Positions 25,507-33,241 of a DNA stretch of 44,168 nucleotides are shown here, piece after piece. The position numbers and the translations under genes are program-made. Positions within the stretch are counted from its first letter, which is position 1. Every line of letters begins with the position of its first letter. This DNA is from an uncultured beta proteobacterium. Lineage in GTDB: Bacteria > Pseudomonadota > Gammaproteobacteria > Burkholderiales > Burkholderiaceae_C. Where the stretch lies: NCBI GenBank assembly GCA_903906695.1, contig CAIVLG010000241.1, forward strand, positions 1 through 44,168, written 5' to 3'. The notes below the pieces were generated by a model. The model saw only the letters and a program-made list of their open reading frames with translations, made no database searches and was not told the DNA's origin.

Positions 25507-26616
25507 TCAATGCCGGGTTTCGAGCCGCCGGCTGTAACGCGACAGAGCGTAGCAGACCGCCAGATAGACCAGTGCCAGAAACACCTGGCCCGAGGTCAGG
25601 ATGTTGGACTCGCCCACCCAGTCGGGTGACTTGGCGCCGGTCTCCACCGCGCCCAGCAGGTCGTTGACGCCGATCACCGAGAGCAGCGTGGTTTCCTTGA
25701 TCACGGCGATCATGATGTTGACCAGCGCCGGCACCACCGCCGTCAGCGCCTGCGGCAGCACGATCAGGCGCAGTGCGGCAAAGTCGCTCAGGCCGACCGT
25801 GGTGGCAGCCTCGAACTGGCCGCGCCCGACCGACTGCAGGCCGCCGCGAAAGACCTCGGCCGCCATCGCGGCATTGAAAAGTGCAAAGGCGATCACGGCG
25901 CGCGCAAAGAGGTCGATGTGCCAACCGCTCGGCAAAAACATCGGCAGCAGCGTGGCGGCGATGAACAGCACGGCCAGCAGGGGGATGGCGCGCATGCTCT
26001 CGACAAAGGCGGTGCACAGCCAGCGCAGCACCGGCAGCCGGGAGCGGCGCCCGAGCGCCAGCAGCAGACCGATCGGCAAGGCGGTGGCAAAGGTGGTGAG
26101 CGTGACGACCAGCGTCAGCAGCAGTCCGCCCCAGCGCGTCGGCGCCACGGCGCTCAGCGGACCGCCGCCCTGCAGCAGAAGAAAGAAGGCCACGGGCAGC
26201 AGCATGAAACCGAGCAGCACGCGCTGCATGCTGGCCTGGCGGTGGCGGCGCACGACCCAGGTCCAGAACGCGACGAAGGCGGCAAAGCAGGTCCAGGCGC
26301 GCCAGAGTTGATCGGACGGGTAGTCGCCCACCAGCCACGGCTTCCAGCGGGCCACGATGAAGGCCCAGCAGGCACCGGTGTCGCCCTGGCAGGCCTGGCT
26401 GTTGCTGCCGCTCCAGTGCGCATGCAACACGGCCCAGGCAAAGAAGTGCCAGATCGAGACGATCAAGATCAGCAGCAGCAGCAAGGACAGCACACTCATC
26501 GCTGGCGTCGGCAACCAGTCGCCGCGCCAGCGAACGAGCGCCTGGGTCTGGACCACCGGCACGGCGCGCGGATCGATCAAGCTCTGGCGCACAAAGCGGT
26601 TCATGCTAGCGGCCAT
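25507..26616 (-). CDS. aapM: Amino-acid ABC transporter permease, AapM-like
   Basis: This 369-residue permease belongs to the His/Glu/Gln/Arg/opine family. The AapM-type long N-terminus is present, with an early helix ([20 protein letters not shown]) and a periplasmic loop with two cysteines ([12 protein letters not shown]). The EAA loop that docks on the ATPase is [20 protein letters not shown]. It overlaps aapQ by 11 nt if it starts at 26616; a second ATG at 26604 would avoid this. With AapQ it would form the membrane channel. Confidence 0.9.
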   Translation of the reverse strand: MAASMNRFVRQSLIDPRAVPVVQTQALVRWRGDWLPTPAMSVLSLLLLLILIVSIWHFFAWAVLHAHWSGSNSQACQGDTGACWAFIVARWKPWLVGDYPSDQLWRAWTCFAAFVAFWTWVVRRHRQASMQRVLLGFMLLPVAFFLLLQGGGPLSAVAPTRWGGLLLTLVVTLTTFATALPIGLLLALGRRSRLPVLRWLCTAFVESMRAIPLLAVLFIAATLLPMFLPSGWHIDLFARAVIAFALFNAAMAAEVFRGGLQSVGRGQFEAATTVGLSDFAALRLIVLPQALTAVVPALVNIMIAVIKETTLLSVIGVNDLLGAVETGAKSPDWVGESNILTSGQVFLALVYLAVCYALSRYSRRLETRH

Positions 26617-27604
26617 CGTGCTTGAGCAGGCGGCGATTGGCCAGGTTCACCAGCAGGGCGATGCCCAGGTTGATGGCAGCGTACAACAGCACCACCAGCG
26701 TCATCGCCTCCAGCGCCTGACTGGTCTGGCTCAGCACCGTGCCGCCGACGATCTGCATGATGTCCGGGTAACCGATGGCGGCCGCCAGCGCTGACGCCTT
26801 GGCCAGCGTCTGGTACTGCCCGGCGGCTGGTGGCAGCGCCACCCGCAGCGCCTGCGGCAAAGTGATCAGCAAGGCAGCGCGAACGCCGCTCAGACCGACG
26901 GTGGCGGCGGCCTCCGTCTGCCCACGTGGCACCGACAAGATGCCGGCGCGGAAGATCTCGGCCAGAAAGGTGCTGTTGTAGATCGACAGTCCGAGCGTGA
27001 GTGCCATCAGCTCGGGCAACAGCGCCAAGCCGCCGCTGACGTTGAAGCCTTCTGCACGTGGCAGGTCCAGCGCGAAGTGCTGCGGCAGCAGACCCTGCAG
27101 CGTGATCTCAAGGCGTGGCAGGAACAAGCCGCGATTGTTCAGGAGTACCGGGCCGAGCTGAAGACTGTCGGCAACGCCAGGCAGCAAGGCCATGGCGGAG
27201 AAGTACCAGAAGAAGATTTGCAGCAGCAGGGGGATGTTGCGAAAGACCTCGACGTAAGCCGTCGAAGCGCCGCGAATCAGCGGCTGCGAAGTCAGCCGAC
27301 CGAAGGCAATGCCCAGTGCGATCAGGGTGCCGATCACACTGGCCAGCGCGATCACCAGCAGCGAGTTGAGCGTGGCCACGATCACCGCGTCGAGGTAGGA
27401 GGACGCCGGGCTGAAGGCAATCAGGGCCTGCGCGATCTCGAAGCCGGCTTCGGCGTGCAGGAAGCCATAGCCGGCCGAGACGCCCAGCGCCCGCAGATTG
27501 CCCAGGAAATTTGACACCCCGCGCCAGACCACCCAGAGCACGATTGCCAGCAGCGCCACCTGGACCAGATGGTCGCGCAGGCGTTCCCGCAGAACGGCCC
27601 GCAA
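26606..27604 (-). CDS. aapQ: Amino-acid ABC transporter permease, AapQ-like
   Basis: The partner permease of 332 residues has the typical AapQ stretch: GYGFLHAEAGFEI, FRNIPLLLQIFFWYF, and the EAA loop TEAAATVGLSGVRAALLITL. The only start I can place at the N-terminus is TTG at 27604, 3 nt after the aapJ stop and without a clear ribosome-binding site. Translation is therefore probably coupled to aapJ. The N-terminus is shorter than in rhizobial AapQ. Confidence 0.9.
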   Translation of the reverse strand: MRAVLRERLRDHLVQVALLAIVLWVVWRGVSNFLGNLRALGVSAGYGFLHAEAGFEIAQALIAFSPASSYLDAVIVATLNSLLVIALASVIGTLIALGIAFGRLTSQPLIRGASTAYVEVFRNIPLLLQIFFWYFSAMALLPGVADSLQLGPVLLNNRGLFLPRLEITLQGLLPQHFALDLPRAEGFNVSGGLALLPELMALTLGLSIYNSTFLAEIFRAGILSVPRGQTEAAATVGLSGVRAALLITLPQALRVALPPAAGQYQTLAKASALAAAIGYPDIMQIVGGTVLSQTSQALEAMTLVVLLYAAINLGIALLVNLANRRLLKHDGR

Positions 27605-27607
27605 AGA

Positions 27608-28639
27608 TCAGCGCACCGGAATCGACATCATCAGGCCGCCATTGGCGACCAGCGCATTGCGGCCGCGCTCCAGACGCAGCGCTGTCTTGGGGCCGACATT
27701 GCGCTCCCAAATATCGCCATAGTTGCCGACCGCCTTGATCGCCTTGTAGGCCCAGTCGTTGGCGACACCGAGCTTGACGCCGAAGTCGCCGGTGACGCCC
27801 AGCAGGCGCTGCACGTCAGGGCTTTGCGAGTTGCGCTGCGCGTCCACATTGGCCTGGGTCACATCGAGTTCTTCGGCCGCCACCAGCGCGTTCAGGGCGA
27901 AGCGCACCAGCGCTTCCCAGCGCGGCTGGCCCTGCGCCACCAGCGGGCCGATCGGCTCATTGGACACGGTCTCGGCCAGCACCTTGAAATCATCCTGGTT
28001 CGGCAGCTTGGCCAGACGCGCGGCCAGGCCCGAGCGGTCGTTGATGGCGGCGTCGCAGCGCTTGCCGACAAAGGCGTCCCAGGCCTGCTCTTGCGAGGCG
28101 AAGGTGACGATCTTGTATTTGAGCTTGTGGGCGCGGAAGTAGTCGGCGACGATCAACTCCGAAGTGCTGCCCTGCGCCGTGCAAATGGTGGCGTTGTTAA
28201 GGTCGGCGATCTTGTTGGCCTTGGATTTCTTGGTCACGATGAAACCCTGGCCGTCGAAGAACATTGTCTTGGCCGATTTGAGGCCGCCGACATCGCGGCT
28301 CTGGGTCCAGGTGAAGCGGTGTGTCAGCACATCGACGGCGCCGGTCGGCAGTCCTGCGAAGGCGGTCTTCAGGTCCATCGGGACCAGCTGGATCTTGCTT
28401 TCGTCGCCGAGTGTGGCGGCCGCGATGGCCTTGCACAGGTCGACGTCGAAGCCCTCGCGCTTGCCGGCGTTGTTCTCGGCCGAGAAGCCGGGCGCGGCCA
28501 GCGTCACGCCGCACTTGACGACGCCGTTGGCCTTGACGTCGTCCAGCACATCGGCGCGCGCGCCGGCGGCCAGCGCCGCCAGGGCGGCGAGCCCGAGCAG
28601 GGTCTTGCCAGTTTTCGAGAAGGTGTGTTGCATGCTCAT
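27608..28639 (-). CDS. aapJ: General L-amino acid binding protein, AapJ-like
   Basis: A periplasmic solute-binding protein of 343 residues, first gene of the aap cluster. It has a signal peptide (KTLLGLAALAALAAGARA). Family motifs follow: VKCGVTLAAPGFSAENNAGK, GFDVDLCKAIAAATLGD, GAVDVLTHRFTWTQSRD, FFDGQGFIVTKK and the C-terminal NYGDIWERNVG. AapJ proteins bind a wide range of L-amino acids. GGAG lies 6 nt upstream of the ATG at 28639, while a second ATG lies two codons in. The gap to the next minus-strand gene is 89 nt, so this cluster may have its own promoter there. Confidence 0.92.
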   Translation of the reverse strand: MSMQHTFSKTGKTLLGLAALAALAAGARADVLDDVKANGVVKCGVTLAAPGFSAENNAGKREGFDVDLCKAIAAATLGDESKIQLVPMDLKTAFAGLPTGAVDVLTHRFTWTQSRDVGGLKSAKTMFFDGQGFIVTKKSKANKIADLNNATICTAQGSTSELIVADYFRAHKLKYKIVTFASQEQAWDAFVGKRCDAAINDRSGLAARLAKLPNQDDFKVLAETVSNEPIGPLVAQGQPRWEALVRFALNALVAAEELDVTQANVDAQRNSQSPDVQRLLGVTGDFGVKLGVANDWAYKAIKAVGNYGDIWERNVGPKTALRLERGRNALVANGGLMMSIPVR

Positions 28640-28728
28640 GGAGGTCTCCGGCTAACGGGTGGTAGGGTTTGATGGCCGCTGGCAGTGTCGCCGCTGCGCC
28701 GCCAATTATGCGTCAGGGCCGCCGCAGC

Positions 28729-31700
28729 TCAGAGCCGCCTGGCGTAGGCTTCAAACTGAGCCAACGGCAGTGGTCGGCTGAACAGATAGCCCTGGTAGTT
28801 GAGGCAACCCAGTCGGGCAAGCAGTTCGCGCTGGGCCTCGGTCTCAACACCTTCGGCAATCACCCTCAGACCCATGCTGTCGGCCAGCGCGATCACCATC
28901 TTGGAGATGGCTGCATCGTCCGCATCGGTCAGGATGTCGCGCACGAAGCCCTGGTCGATCTTGAGCTGATCCAGCGGCAGGCGCTTGAGGTAGGCCAGTG
29001 ACGAATAGCCGGTGCCAAAGTCATCGAGCGAGAAGCGGATGCCGCGCGCCTGCAAGGCCTTCATCTTGGCGATCACTTCCTCGACCTGCGCCACCAGCAT
29101 GGTCTCGGTCAGTTCGAGCTCAAGCCGATGCGGATCGGCCCCCGTGCTTTGCAAATGCGCCAGCACCTGTTCAACAAAATCGGCCTGATGAAACTGTCGG
29201 GCGCTGACGTTCACCGCGATCGTCAACTCGGCAAAGGCGCTCTGACCGGCCCAGCTGGCAAGCTGTTTGCAAGCGGTCTCAAGCACCCAGTTGCCGATCG
29301 GCAGGATCAGGCCGGTCTCTTCGGCCAGCGCAATGAATTCGGCCGGTGGCACCAGGCCGCGCAGCGGGTGCTGCCAGCGCAGCAGCGCCTCGACGCCGGT
29401 GATGTGGCCCTGGTCATTCAGTTGCGGCTGGTAGTAAAGCTCGAACTGCTGCTTCTGGATTGCCTCGCGCAAAGCGGCCTCCAGTGCCAGGCGCGCGCTG
29501 ACCAGGGCCTGCATCTGGGGCTCGAAGAAGCGCAGTGTGTTGCGCCCGGCGGCCTTGGCCTGGTACATCGCCAACTCGGCGCGCTTCAAGGGCTCAGCAA
29601 CGTTCTCGTGCGCCAGACCGAATAGCGAGATGCCGATGCTGGCGCTGCAGGAAACTTCCACCTGTTCGATCCGGTAAGGCTGCCTGAGCGCTTCAAGAAT
29701 CTTGCCGGCCACGGTCTGGGTCTGCTTGATCGCCTCCAGTGGGTCCGGGTTCAAATGTGTCAGCAGCAGCACAAATTCGTCAGCGCCGAGCCGGGCCACG
29801 GTGTCGCCTTCGCGCACGCAGTCCCTCAGCCGCTTGGCCGCACTTTGCAGCACCAGATCGCCGTTCTCGTGACCGAGCGTGTCGTTGATGTTCTTGAAGT
29901 TGTCCAGATCGACCAGCAGCGCAGCGTTCTGGTGCCGGCGCTGCTCATCGGGGGCCATCGCCTGATCCATACGCACCGTCAGAAGCGTGCGGTTGGGCAG
30001 GCCGGTCACCTGGTCGGTAAAGGCCAGATTCTGGATCTGTTCCTCGGCCGCCTTGTAGGAAGAGACATCGGTGAAGGCGCCGACGAAATGCGTCGTCAGG
30101 CCGACGTCGTTCCTGACCGAGCTGATGCTCAGGCTCTGCGGATAGATGGTGCCGTTCTTGCGCCGGTTCCGGATTTCACCCTGCCAGGCGCCGCTGCGAT
30201 TGATGCTGTCCCACATGGCGGTGTAAAAAGCGCCGTCGTGCTGACCTGAACTGAGCAGTCGGGGCGTCTGGCCGATCGCCTCTTGCGCGCTGTAGCCGGT
30301 AATTTCGCTGAACATCTTGTTGACGCGAAGAATCGTCTTCTTTGCGTCGGTGATGTACATGCCCTGCTGTGACTCGAACGCGATGGCGGCAATGCGCTGC
30401 GCTTCCTGGGCGGCCACGCGCTCTTTCAATTCGGCTTGCAGCTGTGAATAGAGCCGCGCATTCTGCTCCGCCGACGCAATGTGCAGCGCCAGCGCCTCCA
30501 GCATCTGCAACTGGTCCTGGTCAAAGGCATTGCGGTGGTAGCTCATGACCTGCACCACGCCAGTGACTGTGTTGCCAACCTTGAGCGGAACGATCAGTGC
30601 CGACTGGACGACATCCTCCTCGTCTTCGACCTGCGCCACGACTTCATGCGTCTGGTCATGGACCAAATAACTGGTCTGCGCGGTCTTGACCCGGGTCTGA
30701 TAGTCATTGAGCAGCAGCGCTTTGCCGCTGCGGATGACCAGGCTTTGCGTGCCCTTGCCTTCGTCCTCGAGCGGAATTGACGGGAAAGTGTTGACATCCA
30801 GGGCCTTCCCGTCCATCACATAGGCGCGGCAACTGATCAATTGGGTCGCCGGGTCGAACGCCGATATCGAAAAGTTGCTTTCCGGCGCAATGACCGAGGT
30901 GAATTCATTGACCGCCAGGTAGATTTCGTGCAGGTCGAGCGTGCGATTCAAACGCTGGCCGGCGTCATAGAGCAGGCGAAGCTGCTCGCTTTTCGTGCGG
31001 ACCAGGGTTTCGTTCTGCTTGTTTTCGGTGATGTCGACGTTGATACCGTACAGGCTTACCGGCTTGCGCTGCCCGTCATATTGCGCGCGCCCCTTGCTCA
31101 GCAGCCAGCGGATCTCGCCCGAGGGTTGCCGAAATCTGAACTCGACCTCGAACGGCTCGCCACGCGCAATCCGGCTGTCCCACTGGGCGTCGATCCCGAC
31201 CAGGTCCTCGGGCTCGACATGCGAACGCCATTGCGCGGTGTCCTCAAGCGTGCCCGGCTCGAACCCGTACAGTCTTACGCACTCGTCAGACCACCAGCAC
31301 TTGCCGGTTTCCAGATCCCAGGCCCAGACGCCGACATGCGCGCCTTCCTGCGCCATGCGCGAGCGCTGCTCGCTGGCGCGCAGGCTGGCCTCGGTCTCCT
31401 TGAGTGCTGCTTCGCGCTGCTTGAGCTCGGCCAGCATGCGGTTGAAGGATTCGATCAGCAGGCCGACTTCGTCGGACTTCGTGACCGGCAGCGCCTGCGA
31501 CAGTTGCCAGCTATCGGTCATTGCCGTCAGCGCCCTCGCAGTACCCTGCAGCGGCGCCAGTTGGTGACGCAGCAGCAGCCAGATCAGGCCGCCCATCAGC
31601 ACGCTTAGAACGGTGGCCGACATCAGCATGCGTTCATAGGCGCGGTCGATGTGCGAGAACGCCTCGGTAGTGGGCAGGTAAACCGCCACGTACCAATCGG

Positions 31701-32505
31701 TGGTGGCGACCTGCTTGACTGCCGCCAGAATTTCCTTGCCCAAGGGATCGATAAAGATTGACGCACCTTCGGCGCCATCGATGTAACGGTCTATCTGCGG
31801 GCTGACGCCGGGCGCGGGCAGAAGTTCGAGCACGTGCTTCCTCTGCGAGGCCGTCACGATCATTCGCGATTGCCGCGCCACCAGCAGATAGCCGCCGCTC
31901 GCACCATAGCCAGTGCCGGCCAGATGGTCCAGAAAATTGGGCTGGGCCAGGTCGATGGTGCCGAACACCACGCCCGTCACCCGGGCCTGCGCATCGCGTA
32001 TCGGCACCACAATGCTGAACTCGGGCGTTTTCAGCTTTTTGCTGGCGTGGGGCTGGCTGATCCTGGGTACGCCTTGCTTGAGTGCACCGGCAACGTACTC
32101 ACGGTCCATGTAGTTGAGGCCCACGCGACCGCCCGACAGCGGCACCGAGGCGATCACCGTGGCGTCAGCTTGCGTCACGCTATAGCCGCCATTGAACAGC
32201 AGCGCGAGCAGCTGACGTTGTTCCAGATGGGCCTGCAAGGCCTTCGGGTCGCCCAGCAGGGTCGGGCTGATCTCTGCGGCGATGGCCTCCAGTGCGCGGG
32301 TGCGGAATTTGATTTCGTCGCCGATCTCGTCGGCCAGCAGCGCCGCCGTTGACACCTGTTGCTGGGCAGTCACTTGTTGTGAATTGATGCGCGCCATGTG
32401 CAGCGCGAAGAAGGCGAGCGACCAGACGCCGATCAGAAAGATCAGCAGCGCAAGCAAGGTCACCCGATTCTTGATCGAGTTCTTGAGAAGGGCGTTCAGG
32501 TTCAT
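28729..32505 (-). CDS. Membrane dCache-HAMP-PAS-GAF-PAS-GGDEF-EAL protein
   Basis: A c-di-GMP enzyme of about 1258 residues from the ATG at 32505. Order: a membrane helix (VTLLALLIFLIGVWSLAFFA), a periplasmic sensor to about residue 290, a second helix (LSVLMGGLIWLLL), HAMP, PAS (VGVWAWDLETGKCWW), GAF (TLDLHEIYLAVNEF), PAS (IAFESQQGMYITDAKKTILR), GGDEF and EAL. The cyclase motif reads GADEF, not GGDEF, so cyclase activity is doubtful. The inhibitory RxxD (REGD) is kept. The EAL part has all expected blocks: VEALLRW, NVSARQF, ELTET, DDFGTGYSS, KIDQ and IAEGVE. The net activity is thus probably phosphodiesterase. A possible FNR/Anr box lies about 100 nt upstream. Confidence 0.9.
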   Translation of the reverse strand: MNLNALLKNSIKNRVTLLALLIFLIGVWSLAFFALHMARINSQQVTAQQQVSTAALLADEIGDEIKFRTRALEAIAAEISPTLLGDPKALQAHLEQRQLLALLFNGGYSVTQADATVIASVPLSGGRVGLNYMDREYVAGALKQGVPRISQPHASKKLKTPEFSIVVPIRDAQARVTGVVFGTIDLAQPNFLDHLAGTGYGASGGYLLVARQSRMIVTASQRKHVLELLPAPGVSPQIDRYIDGAEGASIFIDPLGKEILAAVKQVATTDWYVAVYLPTTEAFSHIDRAYERMLMSATVLSVLMGGLIWLLLRHQLAPLQGTARALTAMTDSWQLSQALPVTKSDEVGLLIESFNRMLAELKQREAALKETEASLRASEQRSRMAQEGAHVGVWAWDLETGKCWWSDECVRLYGFEPGTLEDTAQWRSHVEPEDLVGIDAQWDSRIARGEPFEVEFRFRQPSGEIRWLLSKGRAQYDGQRKPVSLYGINVDITENKQNETLVRTKSEQLRLLYDAGQRLNRTLDLHEIYLAVNEFTSVIAPESNFSISAFDPATQLISCRAYVMDGKALDVNTFPSIPLEDEGKGTQSLVIRSGKALLLNDYQTRVKTAQTSYLVHDQTHEVVAQVEDEEDVVQSALIVPLKVGNTVTGVVQVMSYHRNAFDQDQLQMLEALALHIASAEQNARLYSQLQAELKERVAAQEAQRIAAIAFESQQGMYITDAKKTILRVNKMFSEITGYSAQEAIGQTPRLLSSGQHDGAFYTAMWDSINRSGAWQGEIRNRRKNGTIYPQSLSISSVRNDVGLTTHFVGAFTDVSSYKAAEEQIQNLAFTDQVTGLPNRTLLTVRMDQAMAPDEQRRHQNAALLVDLDNFKNINDTLGHENGDLVLQSAAKRLRDCVREGDTVARLGADEFVLLLTHLNPDPLEAIKQTQTVAGKILEALRQPYRIEQVEVSCSASIGISLFGLAHENVAEPLKRAELAMYQAKAAGRNTLRFFEPQMQALVSARLALEAALREAIQKQQFELYYQPQLNDQGHITGVEALLRWQHPLRGLVPPAEFIALAEETGLILPIGNWVLETACKQLASWAGQSAFAELTIAVNVSARQFHQADFVEQVLAHLQSTGADPHRLELELTETMLVAQVEEVIAKMKALQARGIRFSLDDFGTGYSSLAYLKRLPLDQLKIDQGFVRDILTDADDAAISKMVIALADSMGLRVIAEGVETEAQRELLARLGCLNYQGYLFSRPLPLAQFEAYARRL

Positions 32506-32603
32506 GGCGAAACCCGCCGAACGCTTGCCCAATTGGGAAGCATTCGACGGTCCGTGCACTCTATCACCGGCTCGCGTTGGCAGTGACTTTCGTTGGACGC
32601 TGT

Positions 32604-32617
32604 TTGATTTATATCAG
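32604..32617. promoter_or_regulatory. Candidate FNR/Anr/Dnr-type operator
   Basis: TTGAT-TTAT-ATCAG matches 9 of 10 fixed positions of the FNR-type consensus TTGAT-N4-ATCAA. It lies about 100 nt upstream of the minus-strand GGDEF-EAL gene start at 32505. Oxygen- or NO-responsive control of that gene is therefore possible. No matching -10 element was placed with confidence. Confidence 0.4.
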
Positions 32618-32634
32618 CTATTTTCGAAATCGGT

Positions 32635-32693
32635 GTAGATTGTTGTTCAAGTTGCTCCAGTGCCTCCGGGGCGAACACGACGAATTAACGCAT
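32635..32693 (-). pseudogene. parE: ParE-like toxin remnant, truncated and with an early stop
   Basis: An ATG at 32693 overlaps the ParD-like stop as TGATG, the normal parDE junction. It reads M-R-stop, and the next codons read FVVFAPEALEQLE, the conserved N-terminus of ParE toxins. Similarity then ends near 32650, so both a nonsense codon at position 3 and loss of about 80 C-terminal residues inactivate it. Confidence 0.65.
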
Positions 32694-32910
32694 CACGCTT
32701 TTGCCGTGGCCTTTTGGTGCTGGGCAGCCAAGCGTGAGCGTGCCTGATCTATGGAGACGGCGCGCGCCGGGTTTGCCTTCAGCGCGTCATAGGCTGGCCC
32801 CACTTGCTGAAGCAACCAGTTTTCCACTGCGCGGTCGCGTATTCACCGCCCGCCACCTTGGTCTTGACCACATTCGCCATCTCAGTGTGTAGCGCATGAA
32901 GCCGACCCGT
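32693..32910 (-). pseudogene. parD: ParD-like antitoxin remnant with internal deletion
   Basis: One minus-strand frame reads LHTEMANVVKTKVAGGEYA, an N-terminal ParD helix. The DNA then continues in another frame with DRAVENWLLQQVGPAYDALK and ANPARAVSIDQARSRL to the stop at 32693, the typical ParD C-terminus. About 15-20 residues that normally lie between (the TASEVVRDGLRAL-type stretch) are missing, and the frame is shifted. The remainder of the 32506-33166 gap shows a possible FNR box and no intact gene. Confidence 0.7.
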
Positions 32911-33166
32911 CAACAGTCGGTTTGCGTGTAATTGATTTTGGGTCATGTCCGCAATGACAAATCTTTTGTCGCGCCAAACAACTGATCCCGTAAAGCGAGC
33001 GCGCCATGGAGTGGCTAGAGCATGCAGACCATCGGTCGGGACGCGGGACGACTGCAAAGATCGGTCCGCAGCACTGATTCTTTCAGCCTGGGTCACGGAA
33101 TCCAGTTTTTGACTCCGAAAAGGTATACCCTCGGCGTCAACACCAAGACGGGATGAAGGACCTGAG

Positions 33167-33241
33167 ATGAAAACCGGCAACAGGAGCGCAGCACAAGGGC
33201 AACCTGTGACCGGACCCACTCCGGGGGGGGGGGGGGGATGA
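33167..33241 (+). CDS. 24-codon leader frame running through a 15-G tract
   Basis: GAAGGA at 33155-33160 stands 6 nt before an ATG at 33167, better spaced than any signal for the following gene. The frame reads MKTGNRSAAQGQPVTGPTP, then five glycines, and stops at TGA 33239-33241, which overlaps the diguanylate cyclase ATG (33238) as ATGA. The run of G at 33223-33237 is 15 long. With 16 or 13 G the leader would fuse in frame to the cyclase; with 14 it would read past the start out of frame and stop after eight more codons. It is either a coupling peptide, the true N-terminus in another phase, or a sequencing-length error. Confidence 0.5.
   Translation: MKTGNRSAAQGQPVTGPTPGGGGG
33223..33237 (+). 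repeat. Homopolymer G15 immediately before a start codon
   Basis: Fifteen consecutive G residues end directly at the ATG of the diguanylate cyclase gene. Tracts of this length are prone to slippage and are used for phase variation in several bacteria. It is the longest homopolymer I noticed in the window. Confidence 0.95.

Noticed and set aside
25490-26338. Large N-terminal extension of the AapP ATPase
   Set aside because: This part is the alternate frame of aapM; AapP proteins normally begin close to 25489.
32779-33219. Minus-strand gene of 146 codons upstream of the cyclase
   Set aside because: Most of the frame has no family resemblance. The only recognisable part is the ParD-like N-terminal piece, reported as a remnant.
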